DNA of 64,000 nucleotides from Strongyloides papillosus (GCA_005656395.1 SRSI01000019.1:124001-188000); one strand, 5' to 3'. Positions 23,701 to 34,310 are shown, counted from the first letter of the stretch. The notes: generated by a model not told the origin, from the letters alone. Numbers and translations are program-made.

Positions 23701-24685
23701 ATGATATTGTTGTAGAATTTTGGTAGTTGTATATCAGAAAAGACTAAAAGTGATAGCATCTTTATGAGAAAAATATCTTCCAATTTTTATATTATTCGTA
23801 AAAAACTAATGCACTCATTAGTTTAAAAAGTTCAAAATTTTCTGATTCACCACTGTGTATAAAGTTATGTAAAAGAAAAGTCAAATTTTAACAAAAATAG
23901 TTTTATCAAGAAAATATTGAACGTATTTAAACAGAATGATTTTTGATTTTTTAAAAACCAATTTCTACTTTTTTTGTTTACATGTACTACTAGGAATCTT
24001 GATTTTTATTCATTTTTCATTATTTTATTATAGCAGATTTTTAATTGAAAATATATTATTCTAAGTTAATTTAAAACAAATAAATCATATCTTTAAAATT
24101 TAAAAAATGAGTCATTCTTATTGTAGTACATTGTATAATACTTAAATTATTGAGAAATATTCCAATCGATAAATATTTAAAAATATAAGATTGGAATTAT
24201 AGATAGTCCTATGTTAATTATTAATAATAAAAAATAATAATTACATTTTATATAGAAAATAAGTATATTAAAGTAAAGATAAATTTCACTTATTTAAAAA
24301 ATTCATTGTATAATAATCTTATTTTTAAAGATGCAAAAAAATTCTACCAAAAAACAAGCATATTATTAATCGTCCGCAATCCACTATTATATACTTTATA
24401 CTGTTTAATTTTATATATGTTTAATTTTTAAATGTGTATATATAGAGTAGTTTCTGGAAAATATCATTGAATTATTTATAATAAGCTAAACCAACCTTAC
24501 ATTTATGTAAAAATATATGATTAAAGATTCACTAATCTCTGTAATTAATATATTCTATCAATTATACTCTTTGCTTTTTGATTTATTCTCATAAAAATTT
24601 TTAAATATTTATTTTTTTAATGTTTTATTTGATAATTTTCAATATATAATAAGATGTTAATTCAAAAGTATTAAAACACTTTCAT

Positions 24686-25178
24686 ATGACGACATTTAAA
24701 ATATTTATACTATCTTTAATTATTCTTTTTATTAAAGCTCTTGAATCACATCGTCTATTTCGTTCATACAAAACGGGAGTTATGGGAGTTATCACATGTT
24801 CTTATAGGTGGAATGGACATGCTCTTGTTACTATATCTGAAAATCCATGGAATAAAGAAGAAAGTACGTCGATTGTCCATAAATTTATAAAATATGGTTA
24901 TCCATTTCATATTGAAGCTAATGTTCGTCATTTTAAAACACCTCGTAAGTGATTAAATAAAAAAATTAAAAATTTATTAACAAGATCTTTATCTTAAAAT
25001 TTTCAATAATTGTGAGAAAAACAAAAATAAGTATAGAAAAATATATGTGCGACGGATTCCTGTGTATTGTATAAGAAAAGCATCACCAGTAATGGATTAT
25101 TGCAATTTTAGATATATAGATTTATCTAGAAATTGGGAACAAATGATATTTTTAAATAGAAGAAATAGTATTGAATGA
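24686..25178 (+). CDS. Transthyretin-like secreted protein, unit 19 (intact)
   Basis: 150 aa. Exon 1 is 24686-24944, the intron 24945-24984 (40 bp), exon 2 24985-25178. Signal peptide MTTFKIFILSLIILFIKALE, then GVMGVITCSYRWNGHALVTISENP, YGYPFHIEANV, LYLKIFNNC (His replaced by Asn), RRIPVYCIRK and FRYIDLSRN. TATA-like CAATATATAATAAG at 24640-24653. It is closest to the retrotransposon-split unit 20, as shown by ENPWNKEES against EKPWVKEEG. Confidence 0.8.
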
Positions 25179-25940
25179 ATATACATTCATGTTAAAAATA
25201 TTATACATACAACAGTAAAACTATCTTCTCACGACAAATTTCTAAGCTAAAGATTTAATTATGGTACTAAAAATAATGATTTTGATACTTCTATTGTTCT
25301 ACATTATTATATTTCATTAACTTTGTAATAGGAAATATATTATTATGACAAAATTTAATGAAAATAAATTATATAAATAAAATTTAAATAATGTAGATAT
25401 TTCTTATTATTGTATAATATTTTAGGCTATAAATAATTTTAAATCACATCTTGAAAAACTGTGGATAATTTAATGTTAACTAGAGCTAACAAAAATTGGA
25501 GTATATATTTAAAATGAAAAATAGAATGACGTAAAAAATCTTACCTCTTAAATAAATTTATTGTAAAATAATCTTATTTTTAAAGATATGAAATATTTCT
25601 ACCAAAAAATTACCACAACATTAATAGGCTACTACACACTATTATATACTTTAAACTATTTATTCATGTTATGTTTAATGTATTTATGAGTAAATATTAA
25701 ATAGTTTTCAAAATCGGTTAATCAATTATTATAAGCTAACGAGCTTAGATTTATGTAATTTATAAATATATGATATTAACGAAATTAAAATTGTGGAAAT
25801 AATTATATATAGATAATTCTATTCTTTGTTTTTTGATTTTTTCTTACGTTAAATTTTAAATATTTATTTTTTGCATTTTTTTTAGGATTTTCCGATATAT
25901 AAAGGCATAATGAAATTCAAAAGTGTTGAAATATTTTTAA
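25179..25940. other. Spacer before TTL unit 20
   Basis: Aligns with 24250-24685: both contain TTGTA(A/T)AATAATCTTATTTTTAAAGAT and a run resembling TTACCACAACATTAAT, so this is duplicated unit DNA. No gene. Confidence 0.45.
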
Positions 25941-26124
25941 ATGATACAATTAAAAGTATTTATAATATTATCTTTAGTTATCTTTATCATTAAAACTTTT
26001 GAAGCTCGACGTAGATTTCGTCAATACGTGACTGGAGTTACAGGGAATATCTTTTGTATCTATCGCAATAGTGGAAAAGCTCGTATTTTAATATCTGAAA
26101 AACCTTGGGTTAAAGAAGAAGGGA
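25941..26124 (+). pseudogene. TTL unit 20, 5' part of exon 1 (split by retrotransposon)
   Basis: Signal peptide, GVTGNIFCIYRNSGKARIL and ISEKPWVKEEG are intact up to the insertion site. The frame then runs into the LTR and stops at 26157. The remainder lies at 34570-34882. One copy of the 4-bp GGGA duplication joins the two halves in frame and gives the usual phase-1 exon length (262 bases), so the gene was probably intact when the element landed. Confidence 0.85.
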
Positions 26125-26278
26125 TGTTATCAAGAAATGATAAGATAGTACGAGAATAAGAATTAAGAACCAATAACTGGCCTATGTCATAAAATAACTA
26201 TATATAAACCATGTGCTTTTATTCATAAATAAGTTGTTTAAGATGTTTGTTTAATAAATACATTAAATCTTTATTACA
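26125..26278 (+). repeat. 5' LTR
   Basis: 154 bp, TG...CA ends. Contains a TATA box (ACTATATATAAACC near 26196) and an AATAAA near 26252, giving short U3, R and U5. No difference from the 3' LTR was found by reading. Confidence 0.92.
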
Positions 26279-26291
26279 TGGAGGTTCCACC
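26279..26291 (+). promoter_or_regulatory. Primer binding site, tRNA-Gln type
   Basis: TGGAGGTTCCACC directly abuts the LTR. It is complementary to the 3' end of eukaryotic tRNA-Gln (acceptor TGGAACCT plus CCA, from knowledge of that tRNA). Only these 13 bases match; the next bases do not. Confidence 0.65.
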
Positions 26292-26844
26292 TCGACCTTA
26301 ATCGAGCTCTGGACTTCCGCTACACCATATCCTATTAAAGAGTCACTGAATGTATAATTCATACTCCATAATATAACTTTTACATATTACCTTATTAGAA
26401 AAATACACTAGTACACAACATTTCTGTTTTAGCAAATGCATCTTTTATCTATTATAATTCGAACGATTTTTATTTCTTTCCTTCTTTTTGTAACATACAA
26501 AACTATCAGTAGATTAGTTCCTGAATACTTAATTCATACTATTTGTACGATTTGATATACTGTTCAAGTCCATAATTTTACCACACATCTTTATTTATTT
26601 AAAAACAGATATAATACTATTTCTTACTACTCTATGAGGTACCAACAGATTGATTCACGGACCTCCTTTTATATATAAATTTTCATCTATAGATACAATT
26701 AGGCACACACCCACATATACTTCATTCGAGATAAGTCACATACGTATTCGTTTCATCATTTTATGATAATATTGTTTTATTTGGTTCCATATGCTGGACC
26801 CATCTGTTTTTATGATAAACTGATATATTATTTTTTATTTCAAT

Positions 26845-29800
26845 GTGCTCTGTTCGTTCGCGATATTGCTTAGTTTTTGTGATAATCCTTTTAGTTTTAT
26901 TATGAAAAAACTGTTCAAAAGAAATATGGATGTTGAGCCCGACGAAGCCTTCAAGGAGCAATACAATCTTCTGTCAACCAAATGGAAGAAGGAGCAGAGG
27001 GAGACTCGGAACTTACCCCAATTGGAACAAAAGAAAATTTACGATCGACAACAACAAGAACTTCAGGACTTGTTCAAAAGCTATCGCATGGATGCTATGA
27101 AATATGAGACCCAATTCACAGTGCCACTTTTAACTGATATGGAAATAGAATTGGATATACCAACCCATGAAAAAGAACTGGATGAAACATTTAGAAAAGA
27201 AATCGGTAAAGTAATTCCTTTACTTCGCGAATTTACAATCACAGGACTGGAAAAGTATGTTAAGGTCATGGAAAAAGCCATGCTATCATTAGCGAAGAGT
27301 ATGTTACGTTATGAAGCACTAAACAGAATCGCTTCCCCGTATCTCCCAACGTTACTGAAAAAGGATAAAGGAATGATAATGGCCTATTATAATTTATTCA
27401 CCAGCAGGATCGACGCTACATCAACAACACTAACCGAATCCTTGGAAGGAATGATTTCACTAATGGAAGACGATGGACACCGAGCTAGACTGGGAGCTAG
27501 CAGTCAACCACCGCGTCAAGGAGATACAGCTGTAGGTTCATACATACAAAAATTCAACGATTTCGTTTCACGTATTGATGGGATACGGATGGACTCATTG
27601 GAAATGGCAGCCAATGTACCACTACGAAACGAAAGACGCAGACAATTCATTAATGGATTGAATGACAAATTACGAGCAGCAGTGACCCAGCCTGAGTACG
27701 ACGCGGAATGGCATGCGTTCACACAAGCATACGTTGCAGGATTTACAAGGTTATACCCAAATCAGCCAATATTTGGCACTCAAAAAACTGGAAAGTTTCA
27801 ACCCTTTTCTACGTTCCGCGATCAACGTCATCAACAACGTCATCATCAACATCATCAACACAATAACGCCAATGACAACAAATTTAGAAGACCAACATCG
27901 ACAAATCAGCCACCCAAGTTTCTAAACCACAGGAATGAACAAATGAAACCCCGCGGTTATAACAATGGCTATAATAGAAAGCCGCAGTTCCAGAAAGGAC
28001 ACACCCCCAACTCAATTGTTAAGAAAATTCACAATGTTGAAACGGAATTAAGTAGGCAATCCGCCTTACTTAATACAATCTCAACAAAGCTATCACTATT
28101 TGACATTGGACGTCACTCCCTAACACTGGTCACATTGTTTTGCCTAATAACAAGTGTTACTGGACATTGGAATTGCAAAAACACACCACCATACTTGCCA
28201 ATTACGTATCAACAGTTTCAGTATACAGCCTCCAAATTCTTCGCTATCACGACAGGAGAAATGGATCTTTTTTGTGATAGCACCAGTAAGACAGAAGCCT
28301 ACTTGTTGGGAAATGTAATTATAACACACGGCTCCAATACTACTACAGAAACAGAAGTCAAACATTATAATTCTACTCAATGTGGAAATCAAGAGTTATT
28401 TATTACTATGGATGACACTCAAATTCATTTAATAGAGAAGAAAGCACATCCATTAACGGATGGAGACTTTAACATTCTGATGTCTATTTATGCTTATCAT
28501 TACGCTTTCAACTTCACATGTCCGACGGCCCAGGAAGCGGAAACTAAAATTGAACATAACTCTGTAGTGCCACGTTCACCAGTCAAGCGGCCACCCAAAA
28601 GACCTCTACTAGCAGACGAGATTCGAGAAGAAGCAGATATGGTTTCAGTAAATAGAGAAAAATATGAAATTCTACTCAAAACAATGAAGGAAACATCAAA
28701 TGACCTCACAAATGTCACCACTTTACTAAGAGCAGCAGTACGGGATAAAGAGTATGCCTTCAGAAAATACACCGACTTGGAGAAATCCTTCAATTTTACA
28801 CTTGCGACCTTTAACATGGCCTCCAAAAATAATAGTCAACTTAGTACAACATTGAAGACTATGGAAAGTCAAAATGCAATGCTCAAATCCAACATCAGCT
28901 CTTTAACATCAGAAATCAACAACCTGAAGAATATTAACGAAATCTTACAGTTTAATAATAGCCGATTGAGTTCTCAAGTCACACTTGCCTTAAATAAACA
29001 GTCAACTTCCAAATCAAACATTAGTCAACTAAATTTTCAATTAAATGCGATAAACCAAGATTATGCCACCCTACAATCCAATAGTACCCAACTTCAATCT
29101 CAAATTAAACATCTACAATCTGAGAACAAGCAACTAAAGAATATGAACAACCAACTCCATGCACGTGTTGGCAACATAACGGTTGACAACAATATCCTAT
29201 CCCGTTTAAATAAGAATTATACAACTATCATCGACATCTTAGGAAAGGAATTACGATACGAAAAAGATCTGCACAACAGTTACTTCAAAAACATCAGTTC
29301 ATTGGAACAGTCTTATAAGCAACACTTATCCAACTTACACAAAAATTACAACAGGAATCTGAGTTTAATTGAACAGAATCATCAGGCAGTTACAGACGCG
29401 CTGAGAAATGAAACTACTCATATTCAAGTATTATGTGAAAAAAGAATCAACGAAATTCAAAACCAGCAATCAAATGTCAAACAAGAGAACCTCATAATTA
29501 TGGAAAATCCAACATCTACAACTATAATTGATCCAAAATGCACGGCTTACAACAACTTTGTCATTTGGATAGAAAATGTTAAGAACCTTAATCTGCAAGG
29601 GGCCTTAATTTCTCTACCAAATAGTGTTGCCTCACTTATAACTTTCTTGTCAACCTTATTAGGAACACGACTGGTCAACAAAGTGAAATCATCAACGACA
29701 ACGCCATTGCTACAAAGACGGCCTATTAATAGAAAAACAGAATATGCAACTCCCGTCACTCAATCAACACCATCATGGAAATTTGGTGACGGCCCCCTTT

Positions 29801-31557
29801 TACAAGCAGTCAACAATATTCAACATGAAGCACTACCAAAAATCCTTTTGTTTATTGGACAACAACCAACTTTGACGTTACTGGATACAGGAGCCTCGAT
29901 CAACGTTATTCATGAGCGCACGGTTTCCACTCTTGATAGAAACCTATTTACCTACACTACCAAAAGCGATGTAACAGCACGTTCAGCGAATGGCACGGAA
30001 ATCACGTTAATGGGAAAATTGAACCTTCAAATACAATTAGACAAGAAGAAATATGTCATTGAATGCTATGTAAGCCCAGACATAACTCATGATTTAATCC
30101 TAGGAAGACCTGGATTATCGGAATTAGGAGATCTGTCTATTTCTTGGTCCACCAATACAGCGATGATTGGAGAACACAAATTAAAACTACAAAACGTATT
30201 CGAAATGCAACCAACAGCGTCAATTACATTACAACCTCAAACACACAACATTCTGAATGCCCGAATTTCACAAGCCCCACATCTTGAAAACTGCAATGTA
30301 TTTACTATCACCAGCCCGCGATTTAAAGGATCTAACCATCTTGTCACTTATTCAATCATCTCTCCGGTAAAGAATAATTGCATCAATTTCATTATTGACA
30401 ACATTGGCAACAATCCTGTGACCGTGGACGCCAACACCATACTGGGATATGTTACATTAGTGGAGCAACTTAACGAAAATGAAATTCGCATAACAAATGA
30501 TGGATACAGCAGCGATGAAGCTGATATTGTAGATCGTTTACCGCCTTATCCAAAATCCGAAACAACCTCACCAATCACTCAATCCGAATTTTTTAAATTG
30601 ATTCAAATCGATGAAACCAATATGGACAGCTCAACTAGACAACGTCTTTTGCAAATTTTATGGAAAAACAGGCAATGTTTTTACGAATACAACAACACCC
30701 CAGGTGCCTACACTGGACCTGAAACTCTAGAATTATCAACGATACCTCATGAAATTCCTAAGAAAATACGACATCCTCAATACCCTCTTGAAAAAGAACT
30801 TGAAATCGAGAAGCAGGTACAAGATATGCTAAAGAATGACATGATAGAACCCTCAAGAACTCCTTATTTGTCACGCATCAATCTGATTAAAAAGAAGAAC
30901 GATGAATGGAGATTTGTTGTGGATTTTAGACGAATTAACAAACTGATAGCCCCGCAGAGTCATAATATTCCACGAATTGACAGAATATTAGACAAGGCAG
31001 CTGGAAAAAGTTATTACACGTCTTTAGACCTCAAGAATGGATTCCATCAACTCACATTAGACAAAAACAGCAGATATCTTACGGGTTTCCCGACCCATGT
31101 CGGCATATTTCAATATAAAAGAATCCCCATGGGCCTGGTTGGAAGCCCCGATTTTTTCAACTATGTCATGGAAAATATATTTAGCGACATCAACAATTTT
31201 GTTTACCTGGATGACATCTTATTAACGGATTCATCACCAACTTTTCACTTAGCAAATATCGAGAAAGCATTAACAAAAGCCAACAAACTAGGATTACGCT
31301 TTTCACTATCAAAATGTTTATTCTTTCAGAAATCACTAGAATATCTTGGATTTATTATTTCTAAAGAAGGAGTACGACCAAATCCATTGAAAACCAAAGC
31401 ACTTGCGAAAAAAGAAATACCTAAGAATGAAAAAGAATTACGTTCTTTTCTTGGAGCAGCAAATTACTACAGGAAGCACATTCCGGCATACAGCTCTCTG
31501 GCATCAATCTTATACGACACTATTGGCAGCTTTGTATGGACCACAGCCACACTCTAG
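26845..31557 (+). CDS. Gag / membrane-coiled-coil module / protease / RT polyprotein
   Basis: 1570 codons from the first ATG; starts at 26902 or 26926 are equally possible. Residues about 30-330 are helical and Gag-like (FINGLNDKLRAAV near 268). Residues 325-400 are His/Arg/Asn-rich, with no CCHC zinc knuckle. Residues 425-441 are a signal-peptide-like hydrophobic run followed by a Cys- and sequon-bearing segment. About 600-875 is a long coiled coil with many N-x-S/T sequons, and 916-940 a second hydrophobic segment. The protease site LLDTGAS is at 1012-1018. RT spans roughly 1310-1550 with FVVDFRRIN, YTSLDLKNGFHQ, GLVGSPDFF and FVYLDDILL (1452-1460). It stops at TAG 31555 before RNase H, which continues in the -1 frame. 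Placing a membrane module between Gag and protease is unusual. Confidence 0.85.
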   Translation: MLCSFAILLSFCDNPFSFIMKKLFKRNMDVEPDEAFKEQYNLLSTKWKKEQRETRNLPQLEQKKIYDRQQQELQDLFKSYRMDAMKYETQFTVPLLTDMEIELDIPTHEKELDETFRKEIGKVIPLLREFTITGLEKYVKVMEKAMLSLAKSMLRYEALNRIASPYLPTLLKKDKGMIMAYYNLFTSRIDATSTTLTESLEGMISLMEDDGHRARLGASSQPPRQGDTAVGSYIQKFNDFVSRIDGIRMDSLEMAANVPLRNERRRQFINGLNDKLRAAVTQPEYDAEWHAFTQAYVAGFTRLYPNQPIFGTQKTGKFQPFSTFRDQRHQQRHHQHHQHNNANDNKFRRPTSTNQPPKFLNHRNEQMKPRGYNNGYNRKPQFQKGHTPNSIVKKIHNVETELSRQSALLNTISTKLSLFDIGRHSLTLVTLFCLITSVTGHWNCKNTPPYLPITYQQFQYTASKFFAITTGEMDLFCDSTSKTEAYLLGNVIITHGSNTTTETEVKHYNSTQCGNQELFITMDDTQIHLIEKKAHPLTDGDFNILMSIYAYHYAFNFTCPTAQEAETKIEHNSVVPRSPVKRPPKRPLLADEIREEADMVSVNREKYEILLKTMKETSNDLTNVTTLLRAAVRDKEYAFRKYTDLEKSFNFTLATFNMASKNNSQLSTTLKTMESQNAMLKSNISSLTSEINNLKNINEILQFNNSRLSSQVTLALNKQSTSKSNISQLNFQLNAINQDYATLQSNSTQLQSQIKHLQSENKQLKNMNNQLHARVGNITVDNNILSRLNKNYTTIIDILGKELRYEKDLHNSYFKNISSLEQSYKQHLSNLHKNYNRNLSLIEQNHQAVTDALRNETTHIQVLCEKRINEIQNQQSNVKQENLIIMENPTSTTIIDPKCTAYNNFVIWIENVKNLNLQGALISLPNSVASLITFLSTLLGTRLVNKVKSSTTTPLLQRRPINRKTEYATPVTQSTPSWKFGDGPLLQAVNNIQHEALPKILLFIGQQPTLTLLDTGASINVIHERTVSTLDRNLFTYTTKSDVTARSANGTEITLMGKLNLQIQLDKKKYVIECYVSPDITHDLILGRPGLSELGDLSISWSTNTAMIGEHKLKLQNVFEMQPTASITLQPQTHNILNARISQAPHLENCNVFTITSPRFKGSNHLVTYSIISPVKNNCINFIIDNIGNNPVTVDANTILGYVTLVEQLNENEIRITNDGYSSDEADIVDRLPPYPKSETTSPITQSEFFKLIQIDETNMDSSTRQRLLQILWKNRQCFYEYNNTPGAYTGPETLELSTIPHEIPKKIRHPQYPLEKELEIEKQVQDMLKNDMIEPSRTPYLSRINLIKKKNDEWRFVVDFRRINKLIAPQSHNIPRIDRILDKAAGKSYYTSLDLKNGFHQLTLDKNSRYLTGFPTHVGIFQYKRIPMGLVGSPDFFNYVMENIFSDINNFVYLDDILLTDSSPTFHLANIEKALTKANKLGLRFSLSKCLFFQKSLEYLGFIISKEGVRPNPLKTKALAKKEIPKNEKELRSFLGAANYYRKHIPAYSSLASILYDTIGSFVWTTATL

Positions 31558-33260
31558 CTTTTGAGAAGTTAAAAGCCGCCATTGTCAAAGCTTGCACACT
31601 GTCTCCACCGAATCCCGAAATCCCTTATACTATTCTTACTGATGCATCAAACCAAGGATTAGGAGCAGCACTTGTTCAAGACACAAAACCAATCGCGTTT
31701 GCATCCAGAACATTAAAGAAAGCAGAATCAATGTATGCCCCAGTTCAACTAGAAGCGTTAGGACTTGTATTTGCACTCAAACAATTTGCCCCATACATAT
31801 ATGGAAAAAGAACAACAGTTTTAACAGATCAACACAGTCTTATCAGCCTACTTACAAAATCTGACGTATCCAATATACTGAATAGATATAAGAATTTTAT
31901 AATGGGTTTTGATCTAGACATCAAATATATTAAAGGAACAGACAACCTAGTAGCCGATTACTTAAGCCGCTCTGTTTTCAACATTACTCTCACCAGTTCA
32001 GAAAGCAAAGAATTACATGATGTTTTCCCCGAAGTAACCAATTATCTACAGCAACCATTTATTCTTTCAAATTTCACAAAATATTTATCGCCAACTGAAA
32101 AGGAAGCCTATCCCGATGGAAAGATAGTACTGAGAGGACGTACCAGATACTTTGTGCCCCAGAATTTAAGATTTTTAACATTACGAAGATGGCATGAACA
32201 CCCATTATTGGGCAATCACAATGGATTTGACAAAGGTATCCAGAAATTTAAAGAAGTATTTGCTTGGCCAGGAATGGACAACGACGTTAAACGTAGTTGG
32301 ACATCCTGTGACATATGTTTAAAGAATAAACCTCATGGAACTTTGCAAGCAAAAGTAAACAATTCCTCATTACCAACTCCTCCAGCACCTTTCCATACGT
32401 TAAGCCTTGATTATTTAGTTATCAATGAAAAATCAAATGTTTTAGTTATCATAGACGAATTTAGTAAATTTGTAGCTTTATTTTTAACAAACAACATGGG
32501 AGCTCTTTCAACAGTCAATTGCCTCAAAACTTTATTCTATCTACTTGGATTTCCTCATACAATCAAGACAGACAACGGACCCGCTTTTATATCAAATATC
32601 TTTGAAACATTTTGCAATATTTTTGGAATCACTCACTATTTAACAACCGCCTATAATCATCAGAGTAACGGCATTATAGAAAGATTTAATAGAACAATAC
32701 GTGAAACTCTTAGAATTTATGATGAAAAACCTCTAAACGAAATCCTTCACAACTTGCAATACGCACACAACTTCTCCAACACGACCACTCAAGAAGGAAA
32801 ACCAAAAGACTATTTGTTATCTATACCTGACAAATTCATGAATGAAACTTATGTTAATACCAGCATCTCTGGACGCGGAGAACTGTTAGCCTTCATAAAA
32901 CATAGTCTTAGAAACAATAGTACCGCTACAAAAGAAATAACAATTATACCAAATAACACACTAGTATACAAAAAGGACCCCACTGCACATAAAAACGAAA
33001 TGCAATATAAAGGGCCTTATAAAATCATAGAACATGTTCACGGAGATACTTACCTCATCACACCGGTTACAAAATCTATGCGAAATACTGGAAAACCAGA
33101 AAGATGCACTAGCCGGCAACTAAAAATAGCACCAACCGCGATACAAAATAATCCGGACACTATAATTCATCAACAACCTCTTACAACAACTTCAAAACCC
33201 CAACCAACACTCGAGAAACGTGGAAGAGGAAGACCACGAAAAATTCAAGATAAAATTTGA
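31536..33260 (+). CDS. RNase H and integrase part of the polyprotein
   Basis: 574 codons in the -1 frame relative to the RT frame, overlapping it by 22 bases. RNase H shows LTDASNQGLGAALVQ, an E in LEALGLVFAL, LTDQHSL and VADYLSR. Integrase has the zinc-binding WHEHPLLGNHN ... CDICLKNK (HHCC), catalytic D in LDYLVI, D in KTDNGPAF and E in GIIERFNRTIRE. A GPY module (YKGPYKI) follows and a C-terminal AT-hook (RGRGRPRK). The ATG at 31536 lies inside the RNase H junction and is unlikely to be a real start. A frame change or a broken copy is more likely. Confidence 0.85.
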   Translation: MDHSHTLAFEKLKAAIVKACTLSPPNPEIPYTILTDASNQGLGAALVQDTKPIAFASRTLKKAESMYAPVQLEALGLVFALKQFAPYIYGKRTTVLTDQHSLISLLTKSDVSNILNRYKNFIMGFDLDIKYIKGTDNLVADYLSRSVFNITLTSSESKELHDVFPEVTNYLQQPFILSNFTKYLSPTEKEAYPDGKIVLRGRTRYFVPQNLRFLTLRRWHEHPLLGNHNGFDKGIQKFKEVFAWPGMDNDVKRSWTSCDICLKNKPHGTLQAKVNNSSLPTPPAPFHTLSLDYLVINEKSNVLVIIDEFSKFVALFLTNNMGALSTVNCLKTLFYLLGFPHTIKTDNGPAFISNIFETFCNIFGITHYLTTAYNHQSNGIIERFNRTIRETLRIYDEKPLNEILHNLQYAHNFSNTTTQEGKPKDYLLSIPDKFMNETYVNTSISGRGELLAFIKHSLRNNSTATKEITIIPNNTLVYKKDPTAHKNEMQYKGPYKIIEHVHGDTYLITPVTKSMRNTGKPERCTSRQLKIAPTAIQNNPDTIIHQQPLTTTSKPQPTLEKRGRGRPRKIQDKI

Positions 33261-33666
33261 ATTCTAAACAATCTTCTAACAATATAAGCTACCCTGATCA
33301 AGTAGTTCTTATTCCCTTATTTTTTTCAAACAATTTATAATCTTTTATTATTATTCTTTCATATGTTCACCCTTAATCAATATCAATTTATATCATTACA
33401 CATAACCTATACAATATTCATGTAATACTTTATTTTTCAATTTTATTTTACAAAATTATTCTTATACATCACCTATTTACACTTTTATTATTCCAATACA
33501 TGATTTAAAACAATTAGTAATATTTTCTATATTTTTTACTTCATTTTATTGTAATACTTTCTAATTCATTTATTTTTATATATACTTTTATATATATAAC
33601 CTTTATACATTTTTTTGTCTCCTCTAGCATTCTTAAGTAACCATAGCTTAGTATATAACTCATATC

Positions 33667-33679
33667 TTGCGAAGGGGAT
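33667..33679 (+). other. Internal polypurine-tract copy
   Basis: TTGCGAAGGGGATG occurs here and again just before the 3' LTR (34404-34417). In both places the purine run ends at TG. It could be a second plus-strand primer or a remnant of an earlier LTR junction. Confidence 0.45.
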
Positions 33680-33957
33680 GACATAGGTTTAGATATCTAC
33701 CCATGTCCACATTATAATTATGGACTTAGATATTTTTGAAACTTCTATTTTCTTTTTGTATTTAAAATACCAATAACATCTTAAACTTTTACACTTTTAC
33801 TATTGAGATAAAAATAGAATGGAAGCTATATATAAATACAACAATTTATTAACAACAACAAATAAAGCACACATGAGTAACAGTAAACAAGTAACAAGTA
33901 CAAATAAACAAAAAAGTTAACAAACACATGACAGCTTGAAGAAAACAAAAGAGGAAT

Positions 33958-34152
33958 CTACACCTCCTCAATAATTGGACCACCAGAATCAGTAACATAT
34001 AGGTGCTCCCGCTTATACCTCCTATGACGTGTACGGGAATAGAAACAGAGACTCATAAATCCCAATGTAAGAATTGTGCTGATCACCAAGAGGACGCGAA
34101 GCAAAGTGACCTCCCTCATTGAAATTAACAACTGAAACTCCACAGGACCCAT
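33958..34152 (-). CDS. Antisense single-pass membrane protein of the retrotransposon
   Basis: 64 aa, unrecognised. About 15 polar residues, a hydrophobic segment (residues 16-37, LLRVLLVISTILTLGFMSLC), then a basic stretch (RTRHRRYKRE) and an acidic end: the layout of a small N-out/C-in membrane protein. On the minus strand the ATG immediately follows a consensus acceptor (TTTTCTTTAG), and 49 bp upstream is GTAAGT (34201-34196), so an intron at 34201-34153 is predicted. The flanking upstream exon has an in-frame TGA, which fixes this ATG as start. An AATAAA on the minus strand about 110 bp past the stop could end the transcript. The acceptor could also be a trans-splice site. Chance cannot be excluded. 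Confidence 0.5.
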   Translation of the reverse strand: MGPVEFQLLISMREVTLLRVLLVISTILTLGFMSLCFYSRTRHRRYKREHLYVTDSGGPIIEEV

Positions 34153-34201
34153 CTAAAGAAAATAATTATACACATCACATATTATATTAAAAGAAACTTA
34201 C
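34153..34201 (-). other. Predicted intron of the antisense gene
   Basis: 49 bp, GTAAGTTTC...TTTTCTTTAG on the minus strand. Length and AT content match the introns of genes in this window. Confidence 0.45.
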
Positions 34202-34236
34202 TCTTCAAAATTTTACCGGCCACCTGACAAAAATTT

Positions 34237-34239
34237 TTT

Positions 34240-34270
<31 letters not shown>

Positions 34271-34310
34271 TAATATTATTATATATATAATATAATATAT
34301 ATATATATTT
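34237..34310. repeat. AT microsatellite in the 3' part of the retrotransposon
   Basis: Poly(A) followed by TA repeats with a self-complementary centre (TATTATTATATA). Low complexity. Confidence 0.8.

Noticed and set aside
27081..29759. Minus-strand frames of 66-108 codons within the polyprotein region
   Set aside because: No start context, splice sites or motifs, unlike the antisense frame at 33958.
34237..34310. TA-rich run as a functional hairpin or origin
   Set aside because: Simple microsatellite; self-complementarity is expected of TA repeats.
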